Shown here: positions 19,257-26,529 of the stretch, one piece after another
Numbering within the stretch: position 1 is the stretch's first letter
Layout: each line of letters begins with the position of its first letter
Assembly: GCF_921292975.1 (NCBI RefSeq)
Contig: NZ_CAKLCM010000002.1
Location: forward strand, 496,001-560,000
DNA: 64,000 bases
Direction of reading: 5' to 3'
Source: Vibrio hippocampi
GTDB lineage: Bacteria > Pseudomonadota > Gammaproteobacteria > Enterobacterales > Vibrionaceae
Notes under the pieces: model-generated
Told to the model about the DNA's origin: nothing
The model's database searches: none
Seen by the model: only the letters and a program-made list of their open reading frames with translations
Position numbers and translations under genes: made by a program

Positions 19257-19350
19257 GCTCACACAAGAACAAAACCAAACCGTTAAAGATACGGGTAACT
19301 CGACGGTTATCGCGTCTCCTGGTTTTAGTAAGACCGCTGTGTTGATATAA
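19249..19350 (+). pseudogene. N-terminal fragment of a UvrD/Rep-like helicase
   Basis: 33 residues: 'MTKLTQEQNQTVKDTGNSTV' followed by IASPGFSKTAVLI and stop. This is the Q motif plus a Walker A-like segment of superfamily 1 helicases (usually ASPGSGKT), with the Walker glycine replaced by Phe. Nothing helicase-like follows, so the gene was cut by a deletion just after motif I. Confidence 0.6.
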
Positions 19351-19672
19351 AAAACGATGACCTGTGCCCACAGCTGGACACTTCGCGAAGCGACTTACCC
19401 ATTCCTAAAGTTATCCACGCTTTCCTGATTAAAGTAAAAAGTCTAAGCAACTTTTGCCCCAAAATCATATAGACTAAATAATCACTCACACTCTATTAAC
19501 AAGCGTTTACCTTACCAAACGTAATGCTTGTCAAAAGCAAAACCTAACCCCTATGTGATGCTATATGCCTTAAGCCCCGCACATCAAATCATTTACTTTC
19601 CGGAATAAACTCATACGGTTCATTGGTCCGAAAGATGGCGAGGCCTTTTAAGTCAAGGGGGAAGTAATGATG
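19351..19672. other. Spacer between helicase relic and IS481 element
   Basis: 322 bases. The right end (19589-19672, minus strand) reads as a C-terminal peptide 'LDLKGLAIFRTNEPYEFIPE' followed by SK and stop, open up to the insertion junction. It could be the tail of a gene cut by the insertion. The rest shows nothing I can support. Confidence 0.35.
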
Positions 19673-20699
19673 TGTGTGATTCATAGAGATGGTTTCAATT
19701 TTCTTAGCTGAAGATCAAGCTTGTAATTCTGCTCTTGAAACCGCTCTTTCTCGATCTGGTAGTGCTGAGATACCTCTTCAGACAAAGGAGTTTGATCAGA
19801 TATCTCAGTAATCCTGTCTATCGGGGTTAGCCCATTTAACGAGCTGTGGGGGCGTTCCCAGTTGTAGTAGTGTTGCCATTCAGCTAGTAACAGATCCAGC
19901 TCTTCCAGCCCCACGGAGACATCTATGGTCGGATAGAACTCACTTTTATCTGTTTTCTGAGAGCGTTCAACTTTGCCATTCAAGTGAGGTGAGCCAGGTT
20001 TATTTGGGCGAAACTTGATTCCATAAATCATGAGTTTTTTCTGGACTTTCTCAGCAAAGAATTCACGCCCTCTGTCCGTCTGAATACGCTGGATAGGAAA
20101 TGGCATCTCTTCCACGACACAATCAATAAAATCGACTGTATTTGCTGCTGTGCGCCGTGAGTAGCACCTCAGAACCCGATAGCGAGAGCAGTCATCAATA
20201 GCTGTGTACTGATAAATTCCAGGTGCTATTTTACAGGTGTCCATCTGGACTCTATCACCAGGAATTGGGCGCTCATATCTTTGGAAATCTTTTTTGCGTC
20301 GGTAAGTTACAATGGGTTTGACTGACGCTTCAGATAAAACTTTATGGAGTGTCGCGGTGCTTAAGTGTATTTGGTGAAGTCGGATTAATTCCGTTTGTAA
20401 ACGCCGCGCCCCTAAATTGCGTTTCTCACGCATCGTAAGGATCAATGCTCTTAGCTCATCAGTGACTTTAGTAACTGGAGATGAATGAGGTCGTCTGCTC
20501 TGACTTTCCAGGCCAGCTATTCCACACTTCTTATATCGCTTAGCCCACTTGCGTAATGTTGGTCTGGAAATACCACAGCGTCGACATACGAGACCTGCGT
20601 CACCACATTCCTCATACATTTTTACCCACTGTAGTCTTTGTTGGATTTCTCTGTCCATAGACACCCAGTATAGTTGAAAGGATGTCTATGAATCACACA
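19673..20699 (-). mobile_element. IS481-family insertion sequence
   Basis: About 1027 bp. Terminal inverted repeats are TGTGTGATTCATAGA at the left end (19673-19687) and its complement at the right end (20685-20699). A 7-bp direct repeat, AATGATG, lies immediately outside both ends (19666-19672 and 20700-20706), the expected target duplication. One transposase gene fills the element. Confidence 0.88.
19681..20664 (-). CDS. IS481-family transposase
   Basis: 327 residues. N-terminal helix-turn-helix ('GLVCRRCGISRPTLRKWAKRYKK') followed by an integrase-core (rve) domain. The acidic residues are visible: D in 'VQMDTCK' near 140, D in 'IQTDRGREFF' near 200 and E in 'LNGKVERSQ' near 235. Length and domain order are normal for IS481, and the frame is intact, so the element may still be active. 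Confidence 0.92.
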   Translation of the reverse strand: MSMDREIQQRLQWVKMYEECGDAGLVCRRCGISRPTLRKWAKRYKKCGIAGLESQSRRPHSSPVTKVTDELRALILTMREKRNLGARRLQTELIRLHQIHLSTATLHKVLSEASVKPIVTYRRKKDFQRYERPIPGDRVQMDTCKIAPGIYQYTAIDDCSRYRVLRCYSRRTAANTVDFIDCVVEEMPFPIQRIQTDRGREFFAEKVQKKLMIYGIKFRPNKPGSPHLNGKVERSQKTDKSEFYPTIDVSVGLEELDLLLAEWQHYYNWERPHSSLNGLTPIDRITEISDQTPLSEEVSQHYQIEKERFQEQNYKLDLQLRKLKPSL

Positions 20700-20707
20700 A
20701 ATGATGA

Positions 20708-21472
20708 CTATGCGGCCCGGACTTTTGCAATTAATGCCGCCTTGTTAGCATCCATTTTGTCTGGGTTTACCTTTCTACTTAGCTCTGCTTTCGCTTTTTT
20801 ACCAAGAAAGTATTTAATTCGTTCTTGATTACTCCCGCTTGGGTGTGGCAACCCTGACAGAAGTTGAGCGTCCTTTAAATGCCCAGTCTTGACCATATAG
20901 CGCAGTGCTTCATCAGCTTGCTTTCCAAGCGGTAACCAAAGACAGTCCGGACCAACAGCTCTGATTTCTTCGGCTAAGTAAGTGTCTAACATCGATACTA
21001 GATAATCTATGCTCTCCAGTTTAGGAGCCCCGTTATAGTTATCACCATTATCTCGGGTTACTGGGTAGCGCAGAGCACTGGTATAGTGCACGATGTCAGA
21101 TTTCGCACCAAACAAATCTGCGCTACTATCAATACCTAATCGCATATTTAGACCAACAAGATCAAGCATTTCTACCAGCCGATCTCTTAAGCCTTTAAAG
21201 CTTGCTGCAGCTTTCGCTTTTTCCTGTGCTAGCTCGATTGAGCTGCCACTGATCAAGTGCGTTTTGGCGATGCTCAGAGCCTCGATAGCTTGTGTTTTAC
21301 CTGGGGTAATACCACAAAGTACAATCTTGGCTTTACGGTTAATATGCTCGAATGGAGCATAGTGCACATTTACCTTACTATCTCGGTACAGTTCAAGTGC
21401 TGATTCGAATGGTGACTCTGGGTTGCAGTGTCTTACTTCACTGCTTAGGTTATGTAAAGTTGTCTTTTTCAT
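20708..21472 (-). CDS. Uracil-DNA-glycosylase-superfamily-like protein
   Basis: 254 residues. Two stretches match the uracil-DNA-glycosylase fold: a motif 1-like 'VLCGITPGKTQ' (residues 51-61) and a motif 3-like 'LPHPSGSN' (208-215). The superfamily uses G-x-x-PG-x near the N-terminus and an HPS loop near the C-terminus. It is not canonical Ung. It is the last gene of a three-gene operon (22500 to 20708), 12 bases after the DUF4258-like gene. A DNA-repair or anti-phage base-excision role is possible; substrate unknown. The IS481 element inserted just beyond its stop. Confidence 0.6.
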   Translation of the reverse strand: MKKTTLHNLSSEVRHCNPESPFESALELYRDSKVNVHYAPFEHINRKAKIVLCGITPGKTQAIEALSIAKTHLISGSSIELAQEKAKAAASFKGLRDRLVEMLDLVGLNMRLGIDSSADLFGAKSDIVHYTSALRYPVTRDNGDNYNGAPKLESIDYLVSMLDTYLAEEIRAVGPDCLWLPLGKQADEALRYMVKTGHLKDAQLLSGLPHPSGSNQERIKYFLGKKAKAELSRKVNPDKMDANKAALIAKVRAA

Positions 21473-21484
21473 ATCTAGCCTATT

Positions 21485-21736
21485 TTAGTAATGGTGTGCC
21501 ACGGTGATTACATGGCCGTCATTGGAACAAACGATGTAAGGGTTTCCCTCACAAGCTCTAACTAATCGTTTTAAGCGCTTCACTAAATCTTTCTTTTCCC
21601 GTTTAGACAATTCGATCGTATCGCCTCCGGAATCTGAGCGTGTGACGATTCCCATCGCGTTAATAATGTGAGCCAACAGTGGGTCAAAACCACGTTGATG
21701 ACAGCGCTCTAATGAATGTTTCGTATGTTCCACCAT
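21485..21736 (-). CDS. DUF4258-like small protein
   Basis: 83 residues from the ATG at 21736 (MVEHTKHSLERCHQRGFDPL). The pattern 'H-S-x-x-R-x-x-x-R-G' at the N-terminus and 'YIVCSNDGHVITVAHHY' at the C-terminus match the DUF4258 layout, a small fold related to RelE-like proteins. It is the middle gene of the glycosylase-like operon. Function unknown; a toxin-like or nucleic-acid-binding role would be inference. Upstream in-frame codons lack a likely start. Confidence 0.6.
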   Translation of the reverse strand: MVEHTKHSLERCHQRGFDPLLAHIINAMGIVTRSDSGGDTIELSKREKKDLVKRLKRLVRACEGNPYIVCSNDGHVITVAHHY

Positions 21737-21783
21737 GCCTATCTCCTTACAGTAGCAATAGAGTAGATAAATTAAATTTGAGG

Positions 21784-22500
21784 TTACGACTTCAAAGCGA
21801 CAAAGCCTCGACGACCAGCGAGCCACTCACGGGCAACTTCGACACTAATAAAAACACCACCATCTTCTTTGATGACTTCTAATGGCTTCTCTTTGACATA
21901 TTGCGCATTACGCACAGTATTGATGTTCTTGATGCCAGCTAATAGAGCGAGTTCAAGCACAGTTAGGTGCTTTAAAGCAACTTGGCTCCACCAACCAGAA
22001 GAAAGGGTTATGAGTTCACCTTGAATTGATGGGATTGCTTCAACGTCACCACCACTCTCAAAATCGACACCAAACTCAAGTTTCATTCGTGCCAAAGCTT
22101 TAATAACTACTTTCAGCACCGGATCTAAAGCGTACTCACCTTGGTACTCACACATTGGCAAAATTGCGCATATCCATTGTGTTAATGCCGAAATTACATC
22201 TTCCATATGGAAGCTCGTTAGGTTCTCGCTAATTACTCCCGTTTCTGCATAAGTCCACAGGGCTTGCACATATACCCAAGTATGTGAACTCTCAATCTCT
22301 TGGATCAGCTTCGGAGTTAGATTCCTTGACTCGATGCTTTCGATAAATGGTAAGCCATTACCCGATATTAAGTTAGATTCATGCAGCTCTTTCAGGTTTG
22401 CATTCACAAAGTAAGTTGAGATCCGTAACTGCTCGAGTGTGACTGGCGAAAGGTCAGTCTTACTTCTCAATGTTATTGCAAATGGATTGTTCATATTCAT
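21784..22500 (-). CDS. Unknown protein, first gene of glycosylase-like operon
   Basis: 238 residues, no recognised family, no signal peptide or membrane segment. The C-terminal third ('LTVLELALLAGIKNINTVRN ... GGVFISVEVAREWLAGRRGF') reads like a helix-turn-helix followed by a short wing, so DNA binding and autoregulation of the palindromic promoter region are possible. The start at 22500 follows AAGG, directly downstream of a large inverted repeat. The DUF4258-like gene begins 47 bases after its stop. Confidence 0.6.
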   Translation of the reverse strand: MNMNNPFAITLRSKTDLSPVTLEQLRISTYFVNANLKELHESNLISGNGLPFIESIESRNLTPKLIQEIESSHTWVYVQALWTYAETGVISENLTSFHMEDVISALTQWICAILPMCEYQGEYALDPVLKVVIKALARMKLEFGVDFESGGDVEAIPSIQGELITLSSGWWSQVALKHLTVLELALLAGIKNINTVRNAQYVKEKPLEVIKEDGGVFISVEVAREWLAGRRGFVALKS

Positions 22501-22516
22501 AGTGCCTTGTGATTGA

Positions 22517-22574
22517 TATGTACTTGACTAGTACATATATAATCGATCATGAATATGTACTAGTCAAGTGCATA
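22517..22574 (-). promoter_or_regulatory. Large inverted-repeat operator
   Basis: Two 22-bp arms (22517-22538 and 22553-22574), inverted with one mismatch and separated by 14 bases. Each arm is itself partly symmetric: TGTACT and AGTACA around TGACT. On the minus strand the distal arm contains TTGACT, and a GATTAT lies 17 bases further, so the arms overlap a plausible promoter for the 22500-20708 operon. Confidence 0.75.
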
Positions 22575-22811
22575 TTGAGTTTTTTTTAGTCTCATTGCAT
22601 AAGCTACTAGAGCGATATGACTCAATCATGCTCACTGTAGTGATGTTCGTGAAGGGATTCGAGGAAGTAGAAGAGCCTCTAATAAGAACCGCGGATTTCG
22701 CTATGTAGTGGATAAGCGATTTTGGCCAACCATATGTAGGTTGGCAGCATGGTTGAGATACTAGAAGTAATGCAAGAAGTTGAGGTGGCTTATGGATCTT
22801 AACTCGGAATT

Positions 22812-22855
22812 GTCCAGAGCCGTGCTGACTGGACGTGTAACACGTATTTGCCCCA
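22812..22855. repeat. Flanking direct repeat, copy 1
   Basis: GTCCAGAGC-x-GTGCTG-x-CTGG, then TGTAACACG, then TGCCCCA. The same block, in the same orientation, recurs at 25826-25870 on the other side of the cassette array. No coding sense recognised. Confidence 0.65.
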
Positions 22856-22950
22856 AACCAAGTTAGCTCAAGATCATTTCCTTTAACCTTGCCATAGATT
22901 CACCATTAGTTTAACTTATCGAATATAGCCACAACAAAGGAGTGGTTTTT

Positions 22951-23238
22951 ATGCTAGGAAAGCACCAAGAAGCCTATGGCGCATTTTATCGTTCAACTCA
23001 TGACAATGAGTACTTAGACTCTAAGACTGAACTATTAGTCGGTTTGGCCGCAGCCATGGGGATGAATTGCCTGCCATGTACAAACTATTATCTAAAACAG
23101 GCAAAAAAGGCGGGAATCACGAAAGGCGAAATTTCGGATGTAACAGCCAAAGTTATGGCTGTAGCGGCAGGTCAGAAAAAGCTTCAGCTTCAAGAAGTAC
23201 TGGAACGTTATGAAATAGACTTAAACTCGTTCAACTAA
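22951..23238 (+). CDS. Carboxymuconolactone decarboxylase/AhpD-like protein
   Basis: 95 residues. The AhpD-type redox motif CxxC is present as 'NCLPCTNYYLKQAKKAGITK' (cysteines near residues 43-46), with the usual downstream E-I. Family members are small alkylhydroperoxidase-like or decarboxylase-like enzymes; substrate not determinable here. The ATG at 22951 has AGGAG 8 bases upstream. It stands alone between the operator region and the end of the cassette array. Confidence 0.8.
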   Translation: MLGKHQEAYGAFYRSTHDNEYLDSKTELLVGLAAAMGMNCLPCTNYYLKQAKKAGITKGEISDVTAKVMAVAAGQKKLQLQEVLERYEIDLNSFN

Positions 23239-23344
23239 AGAAGGTGTATGACGTTGTGAGGAGGCTAAACACTAATGCCCAATTATGAGTTTCGGTCAGA
23301 ACATTCGCGTGCATAGACAACCGGAATTTGCCCAAATACAGCTC

Positions 23345-23456
23345 ATGTGACGCCCAAAAAACTCATGCAGTAAAAGTGATTTTTTATGTTGGTAAGGTCG
23401 CTACAAGAAAGACTCACGGCAAGTGTTGCGAATCACTCTTAAATGCTTTGTTAGGC
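23345..23456 (-). repeat. Integron attC site with degenerate distal end
   Basis: On the minus strand it opens with GCCTAACAAAGCATTTAAGA, the classic VCR-type start. The far end should read GGCGTTA but has decayed to GGGCGTCAC. It follows the 23457-23975 gene and closes the array. Confidence 0.65.
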
Positions 23457-23975
23457 TTAAAATCTTGGTTGTGAATATAAAGTCATATTGCTTTGATGTT
23501 CTTGCTCCGACAACAACTCTAAATTGAGTAATTTGGCAGATATTGACAACGGACTTCTTTCAAGTTGGAGCGCTATCTCTTTTATATCTAATCTCTGGCT
23601 ATGGAGCCTTAACAATATAGCCAAATCTCGATCGTACCAACTGAGCCCTGCATTTCTTGGTCGACCTGCACGTTCATTCTCTGAACGTTTATGGGCATCT
23701 TGCTTTTGTCTATAAACAACTTTCTCAGAAGCTACAGTACCTTTAACTACAAAACCCTCTCCTTGTGGGTTTCGAACTAAAGTTGTTCCAGGGTGAGCTA
23801 GAGCATAAGCTTTAGCGTCCGCCAAAGAAGAGAAGTAGTTTGAAGCACCACTAAATTCCTCTTTTAGCTCCTCTTCAGGCTCTTCAAAAGAATCTCCCCA
23901 ACCCGGCTTATCCCAAGCGAAATCTCCATTTTCATCAGGAAAATATAGTTCGGGAAACTCGTCGCACATTGGCAT
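23457..23975 (-). CDS. Cassette gene of unknown function
   Basis: 172 residues. Acidic N-terminus (PDENGDFAWDKPGWGDSFEE), a middle segment with 'NYFSSLADAKAYALAHPGT', and a basic C-terminus that looks like a helix-turn-helix ('DLAILLRLHSQRLDIKEIAL'). No family recognised. It is the distal gene of the minus-strand array, 13 bases after the small membrane-protein gene, and its stop abuts an attC core (GTTAGGC at 23450-23456). Confidence 0.6.
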   Translation of the reverse strand: MPMCDEFPELYFPDENGDFAWDKPGWGDSFEEPEEELKEEFSGASNYFSSLADAKAYALAHPGTTLVRNPQGEGFVVKGTVASEKVVYRQKQDAHKRSENERAGRPRNAGLSWYDRDLAILLRLHSQRLDIKEIALQLERSPLSISAKLLNLELLSEQEHQSNMTLYSQPRF

Positions 23976-23988
23976 TACTCAATCTACC

Positions 23989-24171
23989 TTAGTTAGACGT
24001 ATTTTCGTCGGGTGAACAACAATAAGAAATAATCCCAGACACAACTAAAATAGGTCCCGCAACATATGTCACATAAACTCCAACGTAAGAGACTGTGCAC
24101 CAAATCAAAATATAAACTGCTAATGTAATAATGAAAACGGCAAGCGATTTCTCATACAACCATTGTTTCAT
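23989..24171 (-). CDS. Small membrane protein (cassette)
   Basis: 60 residues with two transmembrane segments (AVFIITLAVYILIWCTVSYV and VGVYVTYVAGPILVVSGIIS), ending in a short polar tail. Cassettes often encode such small membrane proteins; function unknown. It shares one cassette with the 172-residue gene, since no attC separates them. Confidence 0.5.
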   Translation of the reverse strand: MKQWLYEKSLAVFIITLAVYILIWCTVSYVGVYVTYVAGPILVVSGIISYCCSPDENTSN

Positions 24172-24248
24172 CGAGAACTACAACTCTGGAAAGTAAAAAG
24201 TAGCGAGATTATAAAACAAACATAAAAGATGACATACTGTTATTTTAA

Positions 24249-24375
24249 GCCTAACGCCGCGTTAAGTGGTGAGCAACGCTACCACCAGACCTAAACTATT
24301 GTGCCGTAGACACTAAAGCCGAATCAAACCGAAAAAGCCAAGCGTTGGGAATCCGTCTTAAACGCTTTGTTAGCT
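24249..24375 (-). repeat. Integron attC site (VCR-like)
   Basis: 127 bp between GTTAGCT (24369-24375) and GCCTAAC (24249-24255). On the minus strand it begins ACAAAGCGTTTAAGACGG, continues with CCAACGCTTGG, and ends GTTGCTCACC...GCGGCGTTAG. Its 3' half is nearly identical to the attC at 34912-35039 in the other array. Confidence 0.88.
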
Positions 24376-24406
24376 GCGTACACGCATACGATATACCGGC
24401 TTCAAA

Positions 24407-24796
24407 TCAAAACGGTATATCGTCATCAAAATTCATTGGTGGCTCATTGTATTGAGATTGAGCCTGTTTCGATACGCCGAGCTGCTGTTGTGCTCTTTGA
24501 GTGTAGAACACATTACCTTGCTGAAGTTGAGGTTGACCCCATCCGCCCTGCTGTTGCTGTTGACCACCACCCATTTTCGGGATGTCTATAGGTTTTGCTA
24601 CTCTTTTCCAATAACTGTCATAACCATCAGCTACGGTACACAAATATCCAATAATTTCCCCAGAGGTAGTTGTATCAACAATAATATCGTCTACCTCAGG
24701 TTCAGGGCGAGCATTAAACATCATCTGCCGCCACGCGTTTAAGTTTCCCTTTTTTAGCCCAGATGGTTTAGCTGTCCATGAACCATCATTTTTCAT
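24407..24796 (-). CDS. Cassette protein with an SSB-type acidic C-terminal tip
   Basis: 129 residues. The last nine residues, MNFDDDIPF, equal the tip by which single-stranded DNA-binding protein recruits its partners (RecQ, PriA, ExoI, RecO and others). They follow a Gln/Gly-rich linker like that of SSB. The N-terminal ~75 residues show 'VDTTTSGEIIGYLCTVADGY' and 'YWKRVAKPIDIP' but are short for a standard SSB OB fold. The frame is open upstream of the ATG, so the start is uncertain. It could be a diverged SSB-like protein or a decoy of SSB's interaction tail. It lies between two attC sites. Confidence 0.6.
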   Translation of the reverse strand: MKNDGSWTAKPSGLKKGNLNAWRQMMFNARPEPEVDDIIVDTTTSGEIIGYLCTVADGYDSYWKRVAKPIDIPKMGGGQQQQQGGWGQPQLQQGNVFYTQRAQQQLGVSKQAQSQYNEPPMNFDDDIPF

Positions 24797-24891
24797 AACT
24801 TTTGCGATGATAGAACCTCGAATAATATATTTGATACACTATACTATATAAGTGATAATGTTATTTAATTTCCCGCCTAGCCGCTAACGCC

Positions 24892-25010
24892 CAATTAAGG
24901 GGTGAACAACGCCTTCACCCACACCTAAAGCATTCTGCCATAAACACTAAATTTGAAGTAGAAGTAAAAATGCCAAGCGTTGTGAATCCCTCTTAAATTG
25001 ATTGTTATGG
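24892..25010 (-). repeat. Integron attC site (VCR-like)
   Basis: 119 bp between CGCTAAC (24892-24898) and GTTATGG (25004-25010). On the minus strand: CCATAACAATCAATTTAAGA, then CACAACGCTTGGCA, then GTTGTTCACC...GGGCGTTAG. Its core overlaps the stop of the nucleotidyltransferase-like gene. Confidence 0.88.
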
Positions 25011-25487
25011 CGCTGAACTTGAAGCTAGTTGTTGAATGTCAATTAGGTCTACTTCCCTGCCCAATATCCGCTTGTACTCTACCAATTGGTGGACTGGGAT
25101 AACCTGTAATTCGATGCCTTGATAGCTTTTGGTAACTGACTTTGAAAAGTCGATTTCCAGTTGGTGCCACGAACCGTCCAACGATGACTGGATTTTTGTA
25201 TTGAGAGCCAAGCCTATTTCAATTTTTTGATTTTGATAGACTAGCTGAAAATACTCTAAATCCCAGCCATATTCCGAGTAGTGAGCAAGCGCTTTAGAAA
25301 TATACGGGGCAACGTGAGCAAGTATTTTATTTGCATCTGAGTTATGGATATAGAGATCAATATCTGCAATTTCACGACTACCGCCATGAATTGTTGCCGC
25401 TAAACCACCGACAATTTGGTATTCGATACTCTCCGATTCCAAAAGAATTTTCAGCCAGTTCAAGGCTACTTTTACTTTCTCGCTCAT
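25005..25487 (-). CDS. Nucleotidyltransferase-fold protein (MNT/AbiEii-like), cassette gene
   Basis: 160 residues. The N-terminal third carries the minimal nucleotidyltransferase signature: 'VGGLAATIHGGSREIADIDL' (GG...G-S and D-x-D). The C-terminal 'QVIPVHQLVEYKRILGREVD' block is typical of DUF6036-type family members, some of which act as toxin or antitoxin nucleotidyltransferases. The start at 25487 is preceded by AAGGGAG. It is the first gene of the minus-strand array, and its stop overlaps the attC core. Confidence 0.65.
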   Translation of the reverse strand: MSEKVKVALNWLKILLESESIEYQIVGGLAATIHGGSREIADIDLYIHNSDANKILAHVAPYISKALAHYSEYGWDLEYFQLVYQNQKIEIGLALNTKIQSSLDGSWHQLEIDFSKSVTKSYQGIELQVIPVHQLVEYKRILGREVDLIDIQQLASSSAP

Positions 25488-25515
25488 ATACTCCCTTAGC
25501 TGATTTTTGCCCTGC

Positions 25516-25560
25516 GCCATAACGCTTTCTATACAGCAACAAGCCGTTTTTATGCGGCGA
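25516..25560 (-). repeat. Partial attC core bounding the first array
   Basis: On the minus strand this reads ...AAAGCGTTATGGC, the right-hand end of an attC. It marks the insertion point of the nucleotidyltransferase cassette (25516-25523 is the core). The left arm of the site is not recognisable. Confidence 0.45.
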
Positions 25561-25570
25561 TTTAAGCCCA

Positions 25571-25964
25571 TTTAATCTTTCATGGTCAACATAAATTCAA
25601 AGACTTAAAACGACACTTTGCATGTTAGATCGCAACATATCGCTTAATATGAAGAATTGAATTTAACGTAACGCTCGTTGTGCGCACCAAGCCAAAGCCT
25701 AATCTTGAGGCAATCCTTTTAGCTAGCGCTATCTTAACCGAAGCGCTAGCTCTCCCAAACTCACTTTGCCATACAAAAAGTAATTTATGAATTGCTAATT
25801 TAAGTAGATGCTCTAGCTGATTTCTGTCCAGAGCAGTGCTGTCTGGGGCATGTAACACGAAACTGCCCCATTGTGTGTTTCGATCCCACTAAGCGCTATG
25901 ACTAACATGACTTTTTCAAAAATAAAACTAATACAAAAAGTCAATTACTATATACCAGACTGGC
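25571..25964. other. Spacer right of the first cassette array
   Basis: Roughly 390 bases. Contains copy 2 (25826-25870) of the repeat first seen at 22812-22855. A 77-codon frame at 25625-25858 on the minus strand has no family features and includes the repeat, so I do not call it. Confidence 0.45.
25826..25870. repeat. Flanking direct repeat, copy 2
   Basis: Same block as 22812-22855, with one-base differences and a one-base insertion, in the same orientation. Together the copies bracket the AhpD-like gene and the minus-strand cassette array. Confidence 0.65.
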
Positions 25965-26513
25965 TCAACTCATTAGTTGAAATTCACTAAACTTAGCAAA
26001 ATTAGGTGTGTTTGAACTACCACTAAAGGTATAAAGCATAAGTCCTTTTGCTTGGCCGTTTAATGTCTTCGCAGATCCAATGACTTGCCAAGAGCGTTTT
26101 TGATTACATCCCAAGAACGCAGTGATAGTACCATCATTTTTTTCAATCTTAACTGACGCTGTCGTGCCTTCAAATGTGCGAAGTTGTTTGATCTCTGGTT
26201 GACCATCTTGCTCTACAACAAACACAATGGAAGGCTCGCCCATGAACATTTCTTTACTAATTTTGATGTAATTATCGTTGTCCCAGTAAATGCCTAGACC
26301 AGCTTGTTCAAATGGCAAGGTTGGCTCTAAGGTGATGGTTACTTCTGCGCTATAATTGAGTTGAGATACCGGGTAGATGAAAATGTTATCCACGTCACTT
26401 GAACCCGCGCCAAAAATATTGCCCTCTTGCACTTGCATCGACAACAGCCCGTTATCAAATGACCAATGGCTTGGGTTCTCATTTTGAATGTGCCAGTCGT
26501 TTAAATTCTTCAT
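25965..26513 (-). CDS. DUF1349 family beta-sandwich protein
   Basis: 182 residues, no signal peptide. The layout 'WHIQNENPSHWSFDNGLLSM ... YSAEVTITLEPTLPFEQAGL ... DNYIKISKEMFMGEPSIVFV' is that of DUF1349 (concanavalin-like, related to the C-terminal module of GH43 enzymes). Cellular role not established. It lies 16 bases downstream of the radical SAM gene and is probably co-transcribed with it. Confidence 0.75.
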   Translation of the reverse strand: MKNLNDWHIQNENPSHWSFDNGLLSMQVQEGNIFGAGSSDVDNIFIYPVSQLNYSAEVTITLEPTLPFEQAGLGIYWDNDNYIKISKEMFMGEPSIVFVVEQDGQPEIKQLRTFEGTTASVKIEKNDGTITAFLGCNQKRSWQVIGSAKTLNGQAKGLMLYTFSGSSNTPNFAKFSEFQLMS

Positions 26514-26529
26514 TTCGGACTCCTTGGGT

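Noticed and set aside
22620..22770. 46-codon frame upstream of the AhpD-like gene (VREGIRGSRRASNKNRGFRY)
   Set aside because: No start codon in frame and no recognisable family; possible remnant but too weak to list.
25625..25858. 77-codon frame on the minus strand
   Set aside because: No family features or ribosome-binding site, and it runs through the direct repeat at 25826-25870.
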